Part shown: positions 35,186 through 44,105 of the stretch, in pieces
Numbering within the stretch: the first letter of the stretch is position 1
How the letters are laid out: the number at the start of each line of letters is the position of its first letter
The notes under the pieces: model-generated
Seen by the model: the letters and a program-made list of their open reading frames with translations, nothing else
What the model was told of the DNA's origin: nothing
Databases searched by the model: none
Source: an uncultured Clostridia bacterium
Lineage (GTDB): Bacteria > Bacillota > Clostridia > Oscillospirales > Acutalibacteraceae
DNA: 64,000 nucleotides
Assembly: GCA_937892115.1 (NCBI GenBank)
Contig: CALAUI010000023.1
Coordinates: forward strand, 1 to 64,000
Direction of reading: 5' to 3'
Position numbers and translations under genes: made by a program

Positions 35186-37951
35186 TTATTTTCTGTCAAG
35201 GATAAGCACGCCTGAAACAAGTACGGATTCAAGCAGCATTATCAGCATAGTGATAACCGATGAAATACCCGCTTCGGAGCATCCCGAAAGAGTGGCGAGA
35301 ACGATACCGAGTACCATAACGCCTATCTGAAGGAAAGTGCCGAGTCTCTTTTTCGTAGCCATCGTACAGCATGAAGCAACGGCTCTGAGCATTGAGGTGG
35401 AATTGCCGTCATGGATAAGCTCTGCGGGGAGTGAATCTGCGACCGCATCCTTTCTTCTCTTGAAAAGACGGCCTGCGACAGAGGAAAGAATCTTGAAATT
35501 ATCGGGGTTAAGGCCGAATTTGGAAGAAATAAGCTCCTCTGTTACGTTTACGTCGTTTGTCCTTACAAGAATCTGAATACCGTTTGATTCAAGCTGCTTA
35601 AGATATCCCTTGATGTTTTCGTCAACAGCGTAGCTGACAACGAACATGGCGGCGAGCTGCTCATTGCAGGCAAGGTAAATTACCTTTCTGCCGTCGTGGG
35701 AATATTTATTTTCAAATTCCATATTGGGAGCTTTGATATTATGATGAACGAGCATATTTCTGTTGCCCAGAAGTACCTTCTGGTCGTAAATCCTTGCGGA
35801 AATACCCAGCTTATCCTCATAAACAAGCTCCTTGACGGGAGGAAGCAAATCCTGCCTGCCGTCAACTACCTCTTCAAAGCACTCCTTGAGAGGTCCGCCG
35901 GATTTGATTACCATAGCGGCGGCATAAAGAAGTACCACGTCTATACGCATGCTCTTGAAGTCCTTCATACCGTGCATGGTACAGCCCTTACGGTCAAAGA
36001 TATCCGCGGAATCGAGAACGACCGCATTCGAAGCGGCGATATGCTCTGCGGCATCAATGCTCGTAATCAGAGTGCCCTCTTTATTGAGGCGTTTATTTGT
36101 AACAAACGTGATGAATGCGGGAATGAATTTACCGAATACGGGTGAGCTCAGACAGAATGCGGCGGCAAATACGGAGAAACCGTAAAGCACGGTATCAAGC
36201 ATTCCCTGCCCCATTGACTTGAAGCCCGCAACCACACCTGCGCCGATTGAGGCAACAAGCGCACCGATGATAAGATAGAGAATGTACTTGTTGTTTTCGT
36301 CGTTCTTATCCGAATTTTTCATGAAATCGGAGGGGAATTTACTCTTTGAAGTGTATAGGATTTCCGCATTGCCCATGAGAAGTCCTCTGCCCAGCTCAAA
36401 TATCTCCGATTCATTGTCAAGATGATGGACCGTATTTATTTCATGCTCATAGCTGAAGGTGCATACCGAGAAGTTATCAAGAATCCTGCGGGCGTTGAAA
36501 ACATCGGTAAGCTTACTCAGGAACAGAGCAAATACGGCAACAAGTCCGAAAGCGGGTACCTTTGCGTGGAAGGTAGCCGACACGGTATTTTCAATAAGGG
36601 CAATGATAACCGAAATCGCCATTGCCGAATCTGCGGAAATCTTGCCCGTCAGGGTCTCTTTGCAGATATCAAAGAATTTTGAGCCGTAGAAGAGAACGGC
36701 GGCAATGATCAGCAATGCGTTTACTACCGAAAGCACAACGGAATCCCTTGTAAACAATGCCGTTTCAATATCCGCCTTTTCGCAAATCGCGGGAATAATC
36801 GCGAGAAGCAGCATAAATAAATCTATACCGCCCATTATGATTGCGTTGCGTGTAGCCGCGGCAACCTTTTCCGTAAGCTTTGTATGTACTCTGTTGCGGT
36901 CTGCAAAATCAACGTATTCGCCGGGATAATCCGATACCTTATCTCGGGGAGCTTTCTTCTCTTCCTCTTCAACGGGAAGGTCCTCAACCAGATTTACAAG
37001 GTCCTCGGAAAAATCGCCTGTATCAAATTCATCAAGCTTGAAGTTCTTTGCCTTCTGCTTACGCCTCTTCCAGAGACTTTCCTCAATACTCTGTTCGCTG
37101 TCCTTGACGGGAATAACGTCGTCGGGAATGTCTACGAAATCGTTGAGGACAATCTGACCTTCAACGTTTTCGGGCTCGGGGAAGAACTCGGCGGGAGCCG
37201 CACCGGGAATGGGAATCGCCTTGGTCTTCGCCTGACTGATACTTGATTCAACGTCCTCTGCAGCCATGACCGTGGGCATTGCTTCAAGATTATCCTCTGT
37301 TTCGCCCTCACCCTTTCTTACGACGATACCCGATTTGTCATAAGGGTATTCGGGGTCCTTGTCATCGTAGTTGGGGATTTCAATATCCTCGGGTCTGAGC
37401 TTTTCAAAGAATTTCTTTCTGTAATCAATGACCTTCTGCTCTTCGTTCTTTTCCTCGGGAACGATATTTGGAGGCAGGGGGCCCGTTTTTTCGGGTTTGG
37501 GAGGTGCGGGAGGATATTTGCTCTCAACGACGGGAATATCGTCGGGCATAAATACCGTTTCCAGACTGAAAAGCTCCGGGTCAAATTCATCAATCGGCTC
37601 TTCCTTTTCATATAAGAGCTGCTGACCGTCAACCTCCGCTCCCGAGAATATATCCGTCATCTCGTCAGCGAAGTCTTCACTCTTTTCCTCGTTAATGGGC
37701 TGAACGGAAAACAGCTCCGTATCAAGCTCGTTACCGAAAAGCTGTCTGTATTTTTCGTCTATTTCACTCTCTCTGGATTTACGGGGAGTATATTCCTCTC
37801 CGCTTTCCTGCGCAATAAGACGGTCAATATCGTCCGCGGACCATTCCTTTGCGGATGAATCCTCCGTGTCGGAGGGAACCGTACCTCTGACCTCATTGAG
37901 TATGGCTTCAAGCTCTTCATCCTGTAAAGCACTGCTGAATATATCATTCAT
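35186..37951 (-). CDS. P-type-ATPase-like membrane protein with lost catalytic motifs
   Basis: This 921-aa protein starts with a long acidic, low-complexity cytoplasmic region (about 1-350, rich in Asp, Glu and Pro), followed by membrane helices near 370-390, 405-422, 442-460, 465-480, 556-576 and 588-605, a soluble domain (about 620-850) and two final helices. The order matches P1B ATPases such as CopA here: CLSSP (600-604) sits where CPC should be, VVLDSAD (D647) where DKTGT should be, RTND (797-800) where TGD should be, and HDGNST (848) where GDGxND should be. It therefore looks catalytically dead. Function unknown. It lies between rlmB and a hairpin. Confidence 0.85.
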   Translation of the reverse strand: MNDIFSSALQDEELEAILNEVRGTVPSDTEDSSAKEWSADDIDRLIAQESGEEYTPRKSRESEIDEKYRQLFGNELDTELFSVQPINEEKSEDFADEMTDIFSGAEVDGQQLLYEKEEPIDEFDPELFSLETVFMPDDIPVVESKYPPAPPKPEKTGPLPPNIVPEEKNEEQKVIDYRKKFFEKLRPEDIEIPNYDDKDPEYPYDKSGIVVRKGEGETEDNLEAMPTVMAAEDVESSISQAKTKAIPIPGAAPAEFFPEPENVEGQIVLNDFVDIPDDVIPVKDSEQSIEESLWKRRKQKAKNFKLDEFDTGDFSEDLVNLVEDLPVEEEEKKAPRDKVSDYPGEYVDFADRNRVHTKLTEKVAAATRNAIIMGGIDLFMLLLAIIPAICEKADIETALFTRDSVVLSVVNALLIIAAVLFYGSKFFDICKETLTGKISADSAMAISVIIALIENTVSATFHAKVPAFGLVAVFALFLSKLTDVFNARRILDNFSVCTFSYEHEINTVHHLDNESEIFELGRGLLMGNAEILYTSKSKFPSDFMKNSDKNDENNKYILYLIIGALVASIGAGVVAGFKSMGQGMLDTVLYGFSVFAAAFCLSSPVFGKFIPAFITFVTNKRLNKEGTLITSIDAAEHIAASNAVVLDSADIFDRKGCTMHGMKDFKSMRIDVVLLYAAAMVIKSGGPLKECFEEVVDGRQDLLPPVKELVYEDKLGISARIYDQKVLLGNRNMLVHHNIKAPNMEFENKYSHDGRKVIYLACNEQLAAMFVVSYAVDENIKGYLKQLESNGIQILVRTNDVNVTEELISSKFGLNPDNFKILSSVAGRLFKRRKDAVADSLPAELIHDGNSTSMLRAVASCCTMATKKRLGTFLQIGVMVLGIVLATLSGCSEAGISSVITMLIMLLESVLVSGVLILDRK

Positions 37952-37963
37952 ACTACCACCGCC

Positions 37964-38725
37964 TTATCTGTGTTTAATAACTTCATACATCAATATTCCC
38001 GCCGCCACGGAGGCGTTGAGGGAATTTATCTTGCCCTTCATGGGGAGCGACACGATAAAATCGCATTTTTCCTTGACCAGACGGCTGATGCCTCTGCCCT
38101 CGGAGCCGATTACAAGAGCGACCTTTCCGCTGTAATCCTGCTTGTCCCAGGGAGTGCCGTCCATATCCGCGCCGTAAATCCAGAAGCCGTCCTTCTTGAG
38201 GTCATCTATGGTTGAAGCAAGATTTGACACCCTTGCAACGGGCACGTATTCCACCGCTCCGGCGGAGACCTTGCTGACGGCATAGGTAAGAGAAACACCT
38301 CTCCTCTTGGGGATGATTACGCCGTGGGCACCGCAGGCATCTGCGGAACGGATTATGGCTCCCAGGTTATGCGGATCCTCAATCTCGTCACAGATAATCA
38401 GGAAGGGCTGCTCGTTCTTTTCCTCTGCCGCAGCCAGCATATCCCGTATATCCGCGTATTTGTGAGCCGCCGCTCTTGCGGCTATTCCCTGATGGTTTGC
38501 ACCGCCGCACATCGCATCAAGCTTTCGTCTGTCAACGTCCTTGACTACGATTCCGTTTTCCGACGCCTTGCCGATTATCATTCCGATGGAGCCGCTTCTG
38601 TCACCCTTTGCAACAAAGAGGGTGTCTATCTCTCTGCCGCTTCTGACGGCTTCAAGCACCGCGTTCCTGCCGATAATCAGGTCCTGCTCCTCTTCTCTGT
38701 CCTTTTCTGACGGATTCACGTTCAA
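37964..38725 (-). CDS. rlmB: 23S rRNA (guanosine-2'-O-)-methyltransferase, TrmH/SpoU family
   Basis: This 253-aa SPOUT enzyme has an N-terminal L30e-like RNA-binding domain (IIGRNAVLEAVRSGREI) and the trefoil-knot catalytic domain with DEIEDPHNLGAIIRSAD, IGSEGRGIS and the C-terminal SLNASVAAGILMYE. It most likely methylates G2251 of 23S rRNA; another TrmH-family target is possible. A TTG start at 38725 is preferred because AAGGAG lies 8 bases ahead; an upstream GTG overlaps that site. Confidence 0.88.
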   Translation of the reverse strand: MNVNPSEKDREEEQDLIIGRNAVLEAVRSGREIDTLFVAKGDRSGSIGMIIGKASENGIVVKDVDRRKLDAMCGGANHQGIAARAAAHKYADIRDMLAAAEEKNEQPFLIICDEIEDPHNLGAIIRSADACGAHGVIIPKRRGVSLTYAVSKVSAGAVEYVPVARVSNLASTIDDLKKDGFWIYGADMDGTPWDKQDYSGKVALVIGSEGRGISRLVKEKCDFIVSLPMKGKINSLNASVAAGILMYEVIKHR

Positions 38726-38741
38726 ATCTGTCACTCCTTAA

Positions 38742-39620
38742 TCAATACAGTTCTTTAATGTAATTCTCTACGTCTTCTCTCGTTCCCTTGAAGGGACCGG
38801 GTGTTTCCATTTTAAGAGAAACCGTTGCCGTCGCCATAAGCAGGGAATCCTCTATGGAATGCTCAAGGCGTTCGTTTATATATGCGGCAAAGGTGGTGTC
38901 GCCTCTGCCGGTACGGCCGCTGAGGTTTCTTGATTTGATGGGACAGGTGTAAAATTCACTGCCGTCATAAATCAGCACCTCGGTGTTGTGGGTAATCATT
39001 ATTTCCTTTGCACCCCATGAATACAGATGCTTTGCGGCTTCCTTCCGGTCTGAACAGCCCGTGAGGATTTCCGCCTCTGCCGCATCGGTTTTGAGGTAGG
39101 TAACGTGAGGAAGGCATTCAAGCTTATCTGCCCAATCCTCAAAATGCATCGTTCCGTCGGGATTTACGTGACGGAGCATTGCCTGAACGTCAACTGCAAT
39201 GGGGGCTCTCTTTGCCATGGTTTTGATAAGCTCCGTATCAAAGTCGCCGTAAACAAGACCCGCAAGGTGAATAATATCACAGTCGGCATCGGGGATTTCG
39301 CCCGGTCTGAAAGGATCGCCCTTTGAACGGTTGAAGCAGGTCCTTCTCTCCTTATCGGCGGTATGATAAATATTCACCATATCCGTGCTCTTTTCACTCG
39401 GGAGAGCGATAACGTCCTCCTGCGGAATGGTGAAATGCTCAAGACGGTATCTGTCCTTTTCCGCTACCTTGGTAACGGCAAGCACTCTGTGTCCCAGAGC
39501 GTAAGCCGAAGCAGAGGAGTAAATAACCGCACCGCCGACTATCTGAACGGTATTTCCGAGATGGTCGGTGTTTTCATCAAGCGTTGCATGACCGATAATC
39601 ATCGATGTGTATTTAGCCAT
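38742..39620 (-). CDS. PfkB family carbohydrate kinase
   Basis: This 292-aa kinase has the PfkB C-terminal signature SGRTGRGDTTFAAY with the catalytic Asp, and the early GGAVIYSSASAYALG substrate region. It lacks the lid insertion of the kinase at 5565. Substrate unknown; similarity to inositol or nucleoside kinases is possible. GAGGTAATAAT precedes the ATG. It sits between an rRNA methyltransferase and rlmB. Confidence 0.85.
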   Translation of the reverse strand: MAKYTSMIIGHATLDENTDHLGNTVQIVGGAVIYSSASAYALGHRVLAVTKVAEKDRYRLEHFTIPQEDVIALPSEKSTDMVNIYHTADKERRTCFNRSKGDPFRPGEIPDADCDIIHLAGLVYGDFDTELIKTMAKRAPIAVDVQAMLRHVNPDGTMHFEDWADKLECLPHVTYLKTDAAEAEILTGCSDRKEAAKHLYSWGAKEIMITHNTEVLIYDGSEFYTCPIKSRNLSGRTGRGDTTFAAYINERLEHSIEDSLLMATATVSLKMETPGPFKGTREDVENYIKELY

Positions 39621-39647
39621 ATTATTACCTCACAAATCAGATTGTAA

Positions 39648-40868
39648 TCAAACTACCTGGAAAATGTAAAATTTAAGATAATCCGTTTCGGGTACGTTCC
39701 AGAGGATGGGATGGTCACAGCACTGCCTGCGCACCTCAATCTGTCTGAGCTGAACTCCGGCATCCGCTGCAGCGGATACGAGCATCTTTTCAAACAGGTC
39801 GCTTCTCATAAAATGAGAGCAGGAGCAGGTGGCAAGATAACCGCCTCTGGGAAGGAGCTTCATTGCTCTGTAATTGATTTCCTTGTAGCCCCTCTCTGCG
39901 GAATTTACCGTCTTTCTGCTTTTTGTGAAAGCGGGAGGGTCAAGGATGATGAAATCGTAGGGCTTTCCGCCTTTCTTTTCAAGCTCGGGAAGCAGGTCAA
40001 ACACGTCTGCGGCGATAAAATCCATTCTGTCCGCAAGGTTGTTTTTCTCCGCATTCTCCCTTGCCATGGCAACTGCCGTTTCGCTGACGTCCACGGCTGT
40101 CACGTGCTTTGCTCCGCCCATTGCCGCGTTAAGCGCAAACGAGCCGGTGTGGGTGAAGCAGTCAAGGACGCTTTTTCCTTTTGCAATCTTTGAAATTGCA
40201 AGGCGGTTATATTTCTGGTCAAGGAAGAAGCCCGTCTTCTGACCGTTTTCAAAGTCAACGGTATATCCGATACCGTTTTCCGTTATTTCCGTTTTTGTCA
40301 GGTCCGTATGAGGTATGCCCTCATACCAGCCCTTATATTGCTCCATACCCTCAAGCTCACGGATTGCCACGTCGTTTCTTTCATAGATGCCGTGGATTTC
40401 TTCACCGTATTCACTCATGATTTTCATAAGTGCAGAATAAATCACGTCCTTGATTTTATCCGTTCCGTAAGACAAAACCTGAGTTACGAGGATATCGGAA
40501 AATCTGTCAACCGTAAGACCGGGAATACCGTCTGCTTCACCGAAGACAAGACGGCAGCAGGAAAAATCATCACCCATAACGGTGCGTCTGTATTCAATCG
40601 CATAACGAAGCCGTCTTTCCCAGAAGGCGGGAGTAAAGGTTTCGTTGGCATTTGAGGACAGAATCCTTACCCTGATTTTACTTTTCAGACTTATAAATCC
40701 CGTTCCGAGATAAGCTCCCTTTACGGAAAGAACGTCTGTAAGACCGCCGTTCACGAGGTCGCCGAAAACGGAAACGATTTCCGCATCGTAAACCCAGGGA
40801 TGACCTGCCCTTATTGATTTTTCCGCTTTGGGAGTGACCGTAACGATGGGATAATTTCTGCTTTTCAT
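39648..40868 (-). CDS. Class I SAM-dependent rRNA methyltransferase, RlmI/RlmK-like
   Basis: This 406-aa enzyme has an N-terminal PUA domain (about 1-75), a central RlmI-type region and a Rossmann methyltransferase domain with LDCFTHTGSFALNAAMGGA and the catalytic-type ILDPPAFTKSR. E. coli RlmI makes m5C1962 in 23S rRNA; the same site is likely but unproven. AGAGGTAGTTTTAT precedes the ATG. It appears to be the first gene of its operon. Confidence 0.9.
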   Translation of the reverse strand: MKSRNYPIVTVTPKAEKSIRAGHPWVYDAEIVSVFGDLVNGGLTDVLSVKGAYLGTGFISLKSKIRVRILSSNANETFTPAFWERRLRYAIEYRRTVMGDDFSCCRLVFGEADGIPGLTVDRFSDILVTQVLSYGTDKIKDVIYSALMKIMSEYGEEIHGIYERNDVAIRELEGMEQYKGWYEGIPHTDLTKTEITENGIGYTVDFENGQKTGFFLDQKYNRLAISKIAKGKSVLDCFTHTGSFALNAAMGGAKHVTAVDVSETAVAMARENAEKNNLADRMDFIAADVFDLLPELEKKGGKPYDFIILDPPAFTKSRKTVNSAERGYKEINYRAMKLLPRGGYLATCSCSHFMRSDLFEKMLVSAAADAGVQLRQIEVRRQCCDHPILWNVPETDYLKFYIFQVV

Positions 40869-40902
40869 ATAAAACTACCTCTGAAGTACAAACCCCGTAA
40901 AT

Positions 40903-40941
40903 AAAAAGGACACTGCCGGATGTGTGCAGCATTCGGCAGTG
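40903..40941 (-). terminator. Terminator of the GH51-to-M18 operon
   Basis: Arms CACTGCCG (40911-40918) and CGGCAGTG (40934-40941), with inner ATG/CAT pairing, are followed on the minus strand by TCCTTTTTATTT. It lies about 165 bases after the M18 stop and upstream of the methyltransferase gene, so attenuation of the latter is also possible. Confidence 0.75.
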
Positions 40942-40955
40942 CGTTGGGGAAAGAG

Positions 40956-40984
40956 AAAATAAAAATGAAAAAAGAGGTTGTCAA
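40956..40984 (-). promoter_or_regulatory. Possible promoter upstream of the methyltransferase gene
   Basis: The minus strand reads TTGACA (40979-40984), 17 bases, TATTTT (40956-40961). The hairpin at 40903-40941 lies between it and the gene, so transcripts from here would pass an attenuator-like structure. Confidence 0.4.
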
Positions 40985-41106
40985 AATTAAGAAGATATAT
41001 ATCTATATCTTGACTGCATTCTATAATACAACTGTTGGGATTTTATTAACCAAATGTTAATAAATTGTTAACAGTTTGTAAACGCTTCATTTTCTCTGCT
41101 GCCGAA

Positions 41107-42504
41107 TTATTTACTTTCAAGGAATGCTTTGAAGCCCTTGTAGGCCATATAAACATCCGTCTTTGCAACTACCTCAAAGGGAGCGTGCATTGAAAGAACG
41201 GGAACGCCTACGTCAACTACGTTCACTCCGAGGTTTGCGATATACTTGGCGACCGTTCCGCCGCCGCCCTCATCTACTTTACCGAGTTCGCCCGTCTGCC
41301 AGAGCGTAGCGGACTTATCAAAGATCGTTCTCACCTTTGAAACGAACTCCGCATTTGCGTCGTTGGTACTGCTCTTGCCTCTCGCACCCGTGTACTTTGT
41401 GAGGACGATACCCTTATTGAGATAAGCCGCGTTCATTTTATCGTGAACCGAGGGGAAGGTCGGGTCAAAGCCCGCATTGACGTCTGCGGAAAGGCACTCT
41501 GATTTCCTGAGCACGTCTCTGCCGTGAAGTCCCTCAAGAGAAGCGATATCTCCGATAAACTGCTTGAGATAAGAGGAATTAAGACCGGTATTGCCGTCGG
41601 AGCCGATTTCTTCCTTATCCGTTACAACGGTAATTGTCGTGTATTCGGGCTTCTTTACCGCCAGAGCCGCCATGATTGAAGGATAGGCGCATACTCTGTC
41701 GTCATGACCGTAGGAGCCGATCAAGCTTCTGTCAAAGCCGATATCAACTGCCTTGAATGCGGGCACGGCTTCCAGCTCTGCGGAAAGGAAATCCGCCTCG
41801 GTTATGCCGTACTTTTCGTTGAGAAGCTTCATTATATTGAGCTTTACAAGCTTGTCGCCCTTTTCCTTTCCGAAGGGACGGCTGCCGATGAGGATATTCA
41901 GCTCTTCTCCCTTGATTACCTCACTCATATTACGGTCGTGCTTATCAAGGTGAGGAAGCAGGTCGGTAACTACGAATACGGGGTCGCCCTCGTCGTCACC
42001 TATACGCACGTTCACGCAGGAGCCGTCTGCTCTGTAAATTACACCGTGAAGTGCAAGAGGAATCGTGGGCCATTGATACTTTTTAATACCGCCGTAATAA
42101 TGTGTCTTGAAAAATCCGAGCTCGCTGTCCTCATAGAGAGGATTGGGCTTCAGGTCAAGGCGGGGTGAATCAATATGGGCGGCAAGAATCTTCGTACCCT
42201 TTGCGGCGCTCTGCTTACCGAAGGTACAGAGGATAAGTGCCTTTTCGTGAACGTTGTAATATACCTTGTCCCCTGCTTTGTATTTCTTTGACGAATCAAA
42301 CTCCGTATATCCGTTTTTTTCTGCAAGCTCCCTTGTGAAAGCCGCCGCTTCTCTTTCGGTACGGCAGGCATTGAGGTATTTCATGTAGTCAACACAGAAT
42401 TTGTCTGCCTTTGCTATTTCCTTTTCATCGCATACGTAATTTGCGTGCTTGGGTGAATAAAACAGCTTTTCGGAAAGAAGCTCCGCCTCTGTTTTCTTAC
42501 TCAT
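41107..42504 (-). CDS. M18 family aminopeptidase
   Basis: This 465-aa cytosolic zinc aminopeptidase has metal ligands in AAHIDSPRLDL, SYGHDDRVC, VTDKEEIGSDG, LSADVNAGFDP and the late SMHAPFEV. Length and fold fit the M18 (aspartyl aminopeptidase/LAP4) family. The ATG at 42504 overlaps the end of the upstream fused gene by 8 bases and follows GGAGGAAAA. Preference for acidic residues is family knowledge only. Confidence 0.95.
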   Translation of the reverse strand: MSKKTEAELLSEKLFYSPKHANYVCDEKEIAKADKFCVDYMKYLNACRTEREAAAFTRELAEKNGYTEFDSSKKYKAGDKVYYNVHEKALILCTFGKQSAAKGTKILAAHIDSPRLDLKPNPLYEDSELGFFKTHYYGGIKKYQWPTIPLALHGVIYRADGSCVNVRIGDDEGDPVFVVTDLLPHLDKHDRNMSEVIKGEELNILIGSRPFGKEKGDKLVKLNIMKLLNEKYGITEADFLSAELEAVPAFKAVDIGFDRSLIGSYGHDDRVCAYPSIMAALAVKKPEYTTITVVTDKEEIGSDGNTGLNSSYLKQFIGDIASLEGLHGRDVLRKSECLSADVNAGFDPTFPSVHDKMNAAYLNKGIVLTKYTGARGKSSTNDANAEFVSKVRTIFDKSATLWQTGELGKVDEGGGGTVAKYIANLGVNVVDVGVPVLSMHAPFEVVAKTDVYMAYKGFKAFLESK

Positions 42505-44104
42505 ATCGGTTTTCCTCCGTAAATTCATTTATCTGTCTGCGGGTATCCTCCGCAGTTTCGTTTCTTATGATGATATCGGAACGGGAAATGTAATATTCCT
42601 CATCCCTCTGCGCGTTCATTCTGATAAGGGCATCCTTTTCCGATATATTATCTCTTGCCGTTATTCTGGCAAGCCGTGTTTCCTTATCTGCAACAATGCA
42701 GATTATCTTATCACACACGCTCGTAAGGGGGCTTTCAAACAGCACCGCCGCATCAATTACCGCCGCCTTGAATCCTCCGCTTTCCGCCCTGTGGATTTCC
42801 TCCAGAGTAAGCTCGGTGATTTTCGGATGGGTTATTGAATTGAGAATCGCGGTTTTTTCCTCCGTTTCAAATGCTCTTGAGGCAAGAAGATGTCTGTCAA
42901 GCACACCCTCTGAAACGATATCCTCACCGAACGCATTTTTCAGTCCGTCAAGAACTTCCTTATCTTCTACGGCTTTTCTGGCAAGCTTATCGGTATCTAT
43001 TATATACATTCCCTTTTCCGCAAGCATTTCACATACCGTGCTTTTGCCTGCGCCCGTCTGCCCGGTAATACCGTAAACGGGAACGGAAATATCAAGGTCT
43101 ATTACTCTGAAAGCTGCCGATCTGAGCAGACGGTTATATACCGCGAGCCCTACGCCTTCGGCGGCGGGACATCTGACGAATGCCGCCGGGCATCCCATGG
43201 CATCAACCTCACGCAGAGCATCAAAAATATGCTGTGCCTGGGTAAGACTGTCATCCGATTTGCCGTATTCAATGAATCTGTCAAAATGCTTTCCTTCGCC
43301 CTCAAAGCAAACCGCACAGATTTCTTCCCTGTGGGCTTTAATAAACCTTTCATACGCTTCAAAGCTGCCCTTTACGATTGATACACGGGCGGCGGGAGCG
43401 TAATGCTTATATTTCATACCGGGAGAAGCGGCTTTTTCGCCCTCCGCGAGTTTTTCGTAAACGGCGTGTGATATTTCAATTTCACCGAGAACCTCGCGAA
43501 GCTGGTCGGGAGTGATTCCGCCGGGTCTGAGTAATGCGGGCGGATTTGTCGCAAGGGTGACTACCGTTGACTCAACGCCTACGGCACATTCACCGCCGTC
43601 AATTATCGCATCTATCCTGCCCTCAAGGTCTTCCGTTACGTGAGCCGCCTTTGTGGGACTGGGTTTGCCCGAGGCGTTCGCACTGGGTGCCGCCAGAGGA
43701 AGTCCGCTCTGACGGATTATTGCCCTTGCTGTGGGGTGGGAGGGCATACGGATTGCCACCGTATCAAGTCCCGCACAAACCTCGTCGGGAATGAGAGAGG
43801 ATTTTTTCATTATAACGGTAAGAGGACCGGGCCAGTATTTCTCTGCAAGAGCGTAAGCTCTCGGGTCGATTTTTTCCACAAGCGGCTCTATTTCCTCCAT
43901 GGATGAAACGTGAACTATCAGCGGATTATCCTGAGGTCTGCCCTTTGCGATGAATATTTTTTTCACCGCTTTTGCATCAAGGGCGTTTGCCGCAAGCCCG
44001 TAAACTGTTTCGGTGGGTATCGCAACAAGTCCTCCCTGCTTCAGAATTTCGGCTGATTTCGTTATATCCTCTTTTTTGTCTGCACTGAGATGAAGCGTTT
44101 TCAT
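42497..44104 (-). CDS. Fused threonylcarbamoyl-AMP synthase and dephospho-CoA kinase
   Basis: This 535-aa protein joins two enzymes. Residues about 1-205 are the YrdC/Sua5 domain (IPTETVYGLAANA, KGRP, PSANASGKPSPT) that makes threonylcarbamoyl-AMP for t6A in tRNA. Residues about 225-335 are the Sua5 C-terminal domain. Residues about 342-530 are CoaE, with P-loop GITGQTGAGKST and DTDKLARKAV, which phosphorylates dephospho-CoA in the last step of CoA synthesis. The linkage is in frame with no stop. It lies directly after prfA (1 base) and overlaps the M18 gene. Confidence 0.93.
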   Translation of the reverse strand: MKTLHLSADKKEDITKSAEILKQGGLVAIPTETVYGLAANALDAKAVKKIFIAKGRPQDNPLIVHVSSMEEIEPLVEKIDPRAYALAEKYWPGPLTVIMKKSSLIPDEVCAGLDTVAIRMPSHPTARAIIRQSGLPLAAPSANASGKPSPTKAAHVTEDLEGRIDAIIDGGECAVGVESTVVTLATNPPALLRPGGITPDQLREVLGEIEISHAVYEKLAEGEKAASPGMKYKHYAPAARVSIVKGSFEAYERFIKAHREEICAVCFEGEGKHFDRFIEYGKSDDSLTQAQHIFDALREVDAMGCPAAFVRCPAAEGVGLAVYNRLLRSAAFRVIDLDISVPVYGITGQTGAGKSTVCEMLAEKGMYIIDTDKLARKAVEDKEVLDGLKNAFGEDIVSEGVLDRHLLASRAFETEEKTAILNSITHPKITELTLEEIHRAESGGFKAAVIDAAVLFESPLTSVCDKIICIVADKETRLARITARDNISEKDALIRMNAQRDEEYYISRSDIIIRNETAEDTRRQINEFTEENRYE

Positions 44105-44105
44105 T

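Noticed and set aside
41010..41027. TTGACT and TATAAT on the plus strand near 41010-41027
   Set aside because: The two boxes are only 6 bases apart and no plus-strand gene follows, so this is not a promoter.
42696..43906. Plus-strand frames antisense to the TsaC-CoaE gene
   Set aside because: The minus frame contains all catalytic motifs of both enzymes; the plus frames have none.
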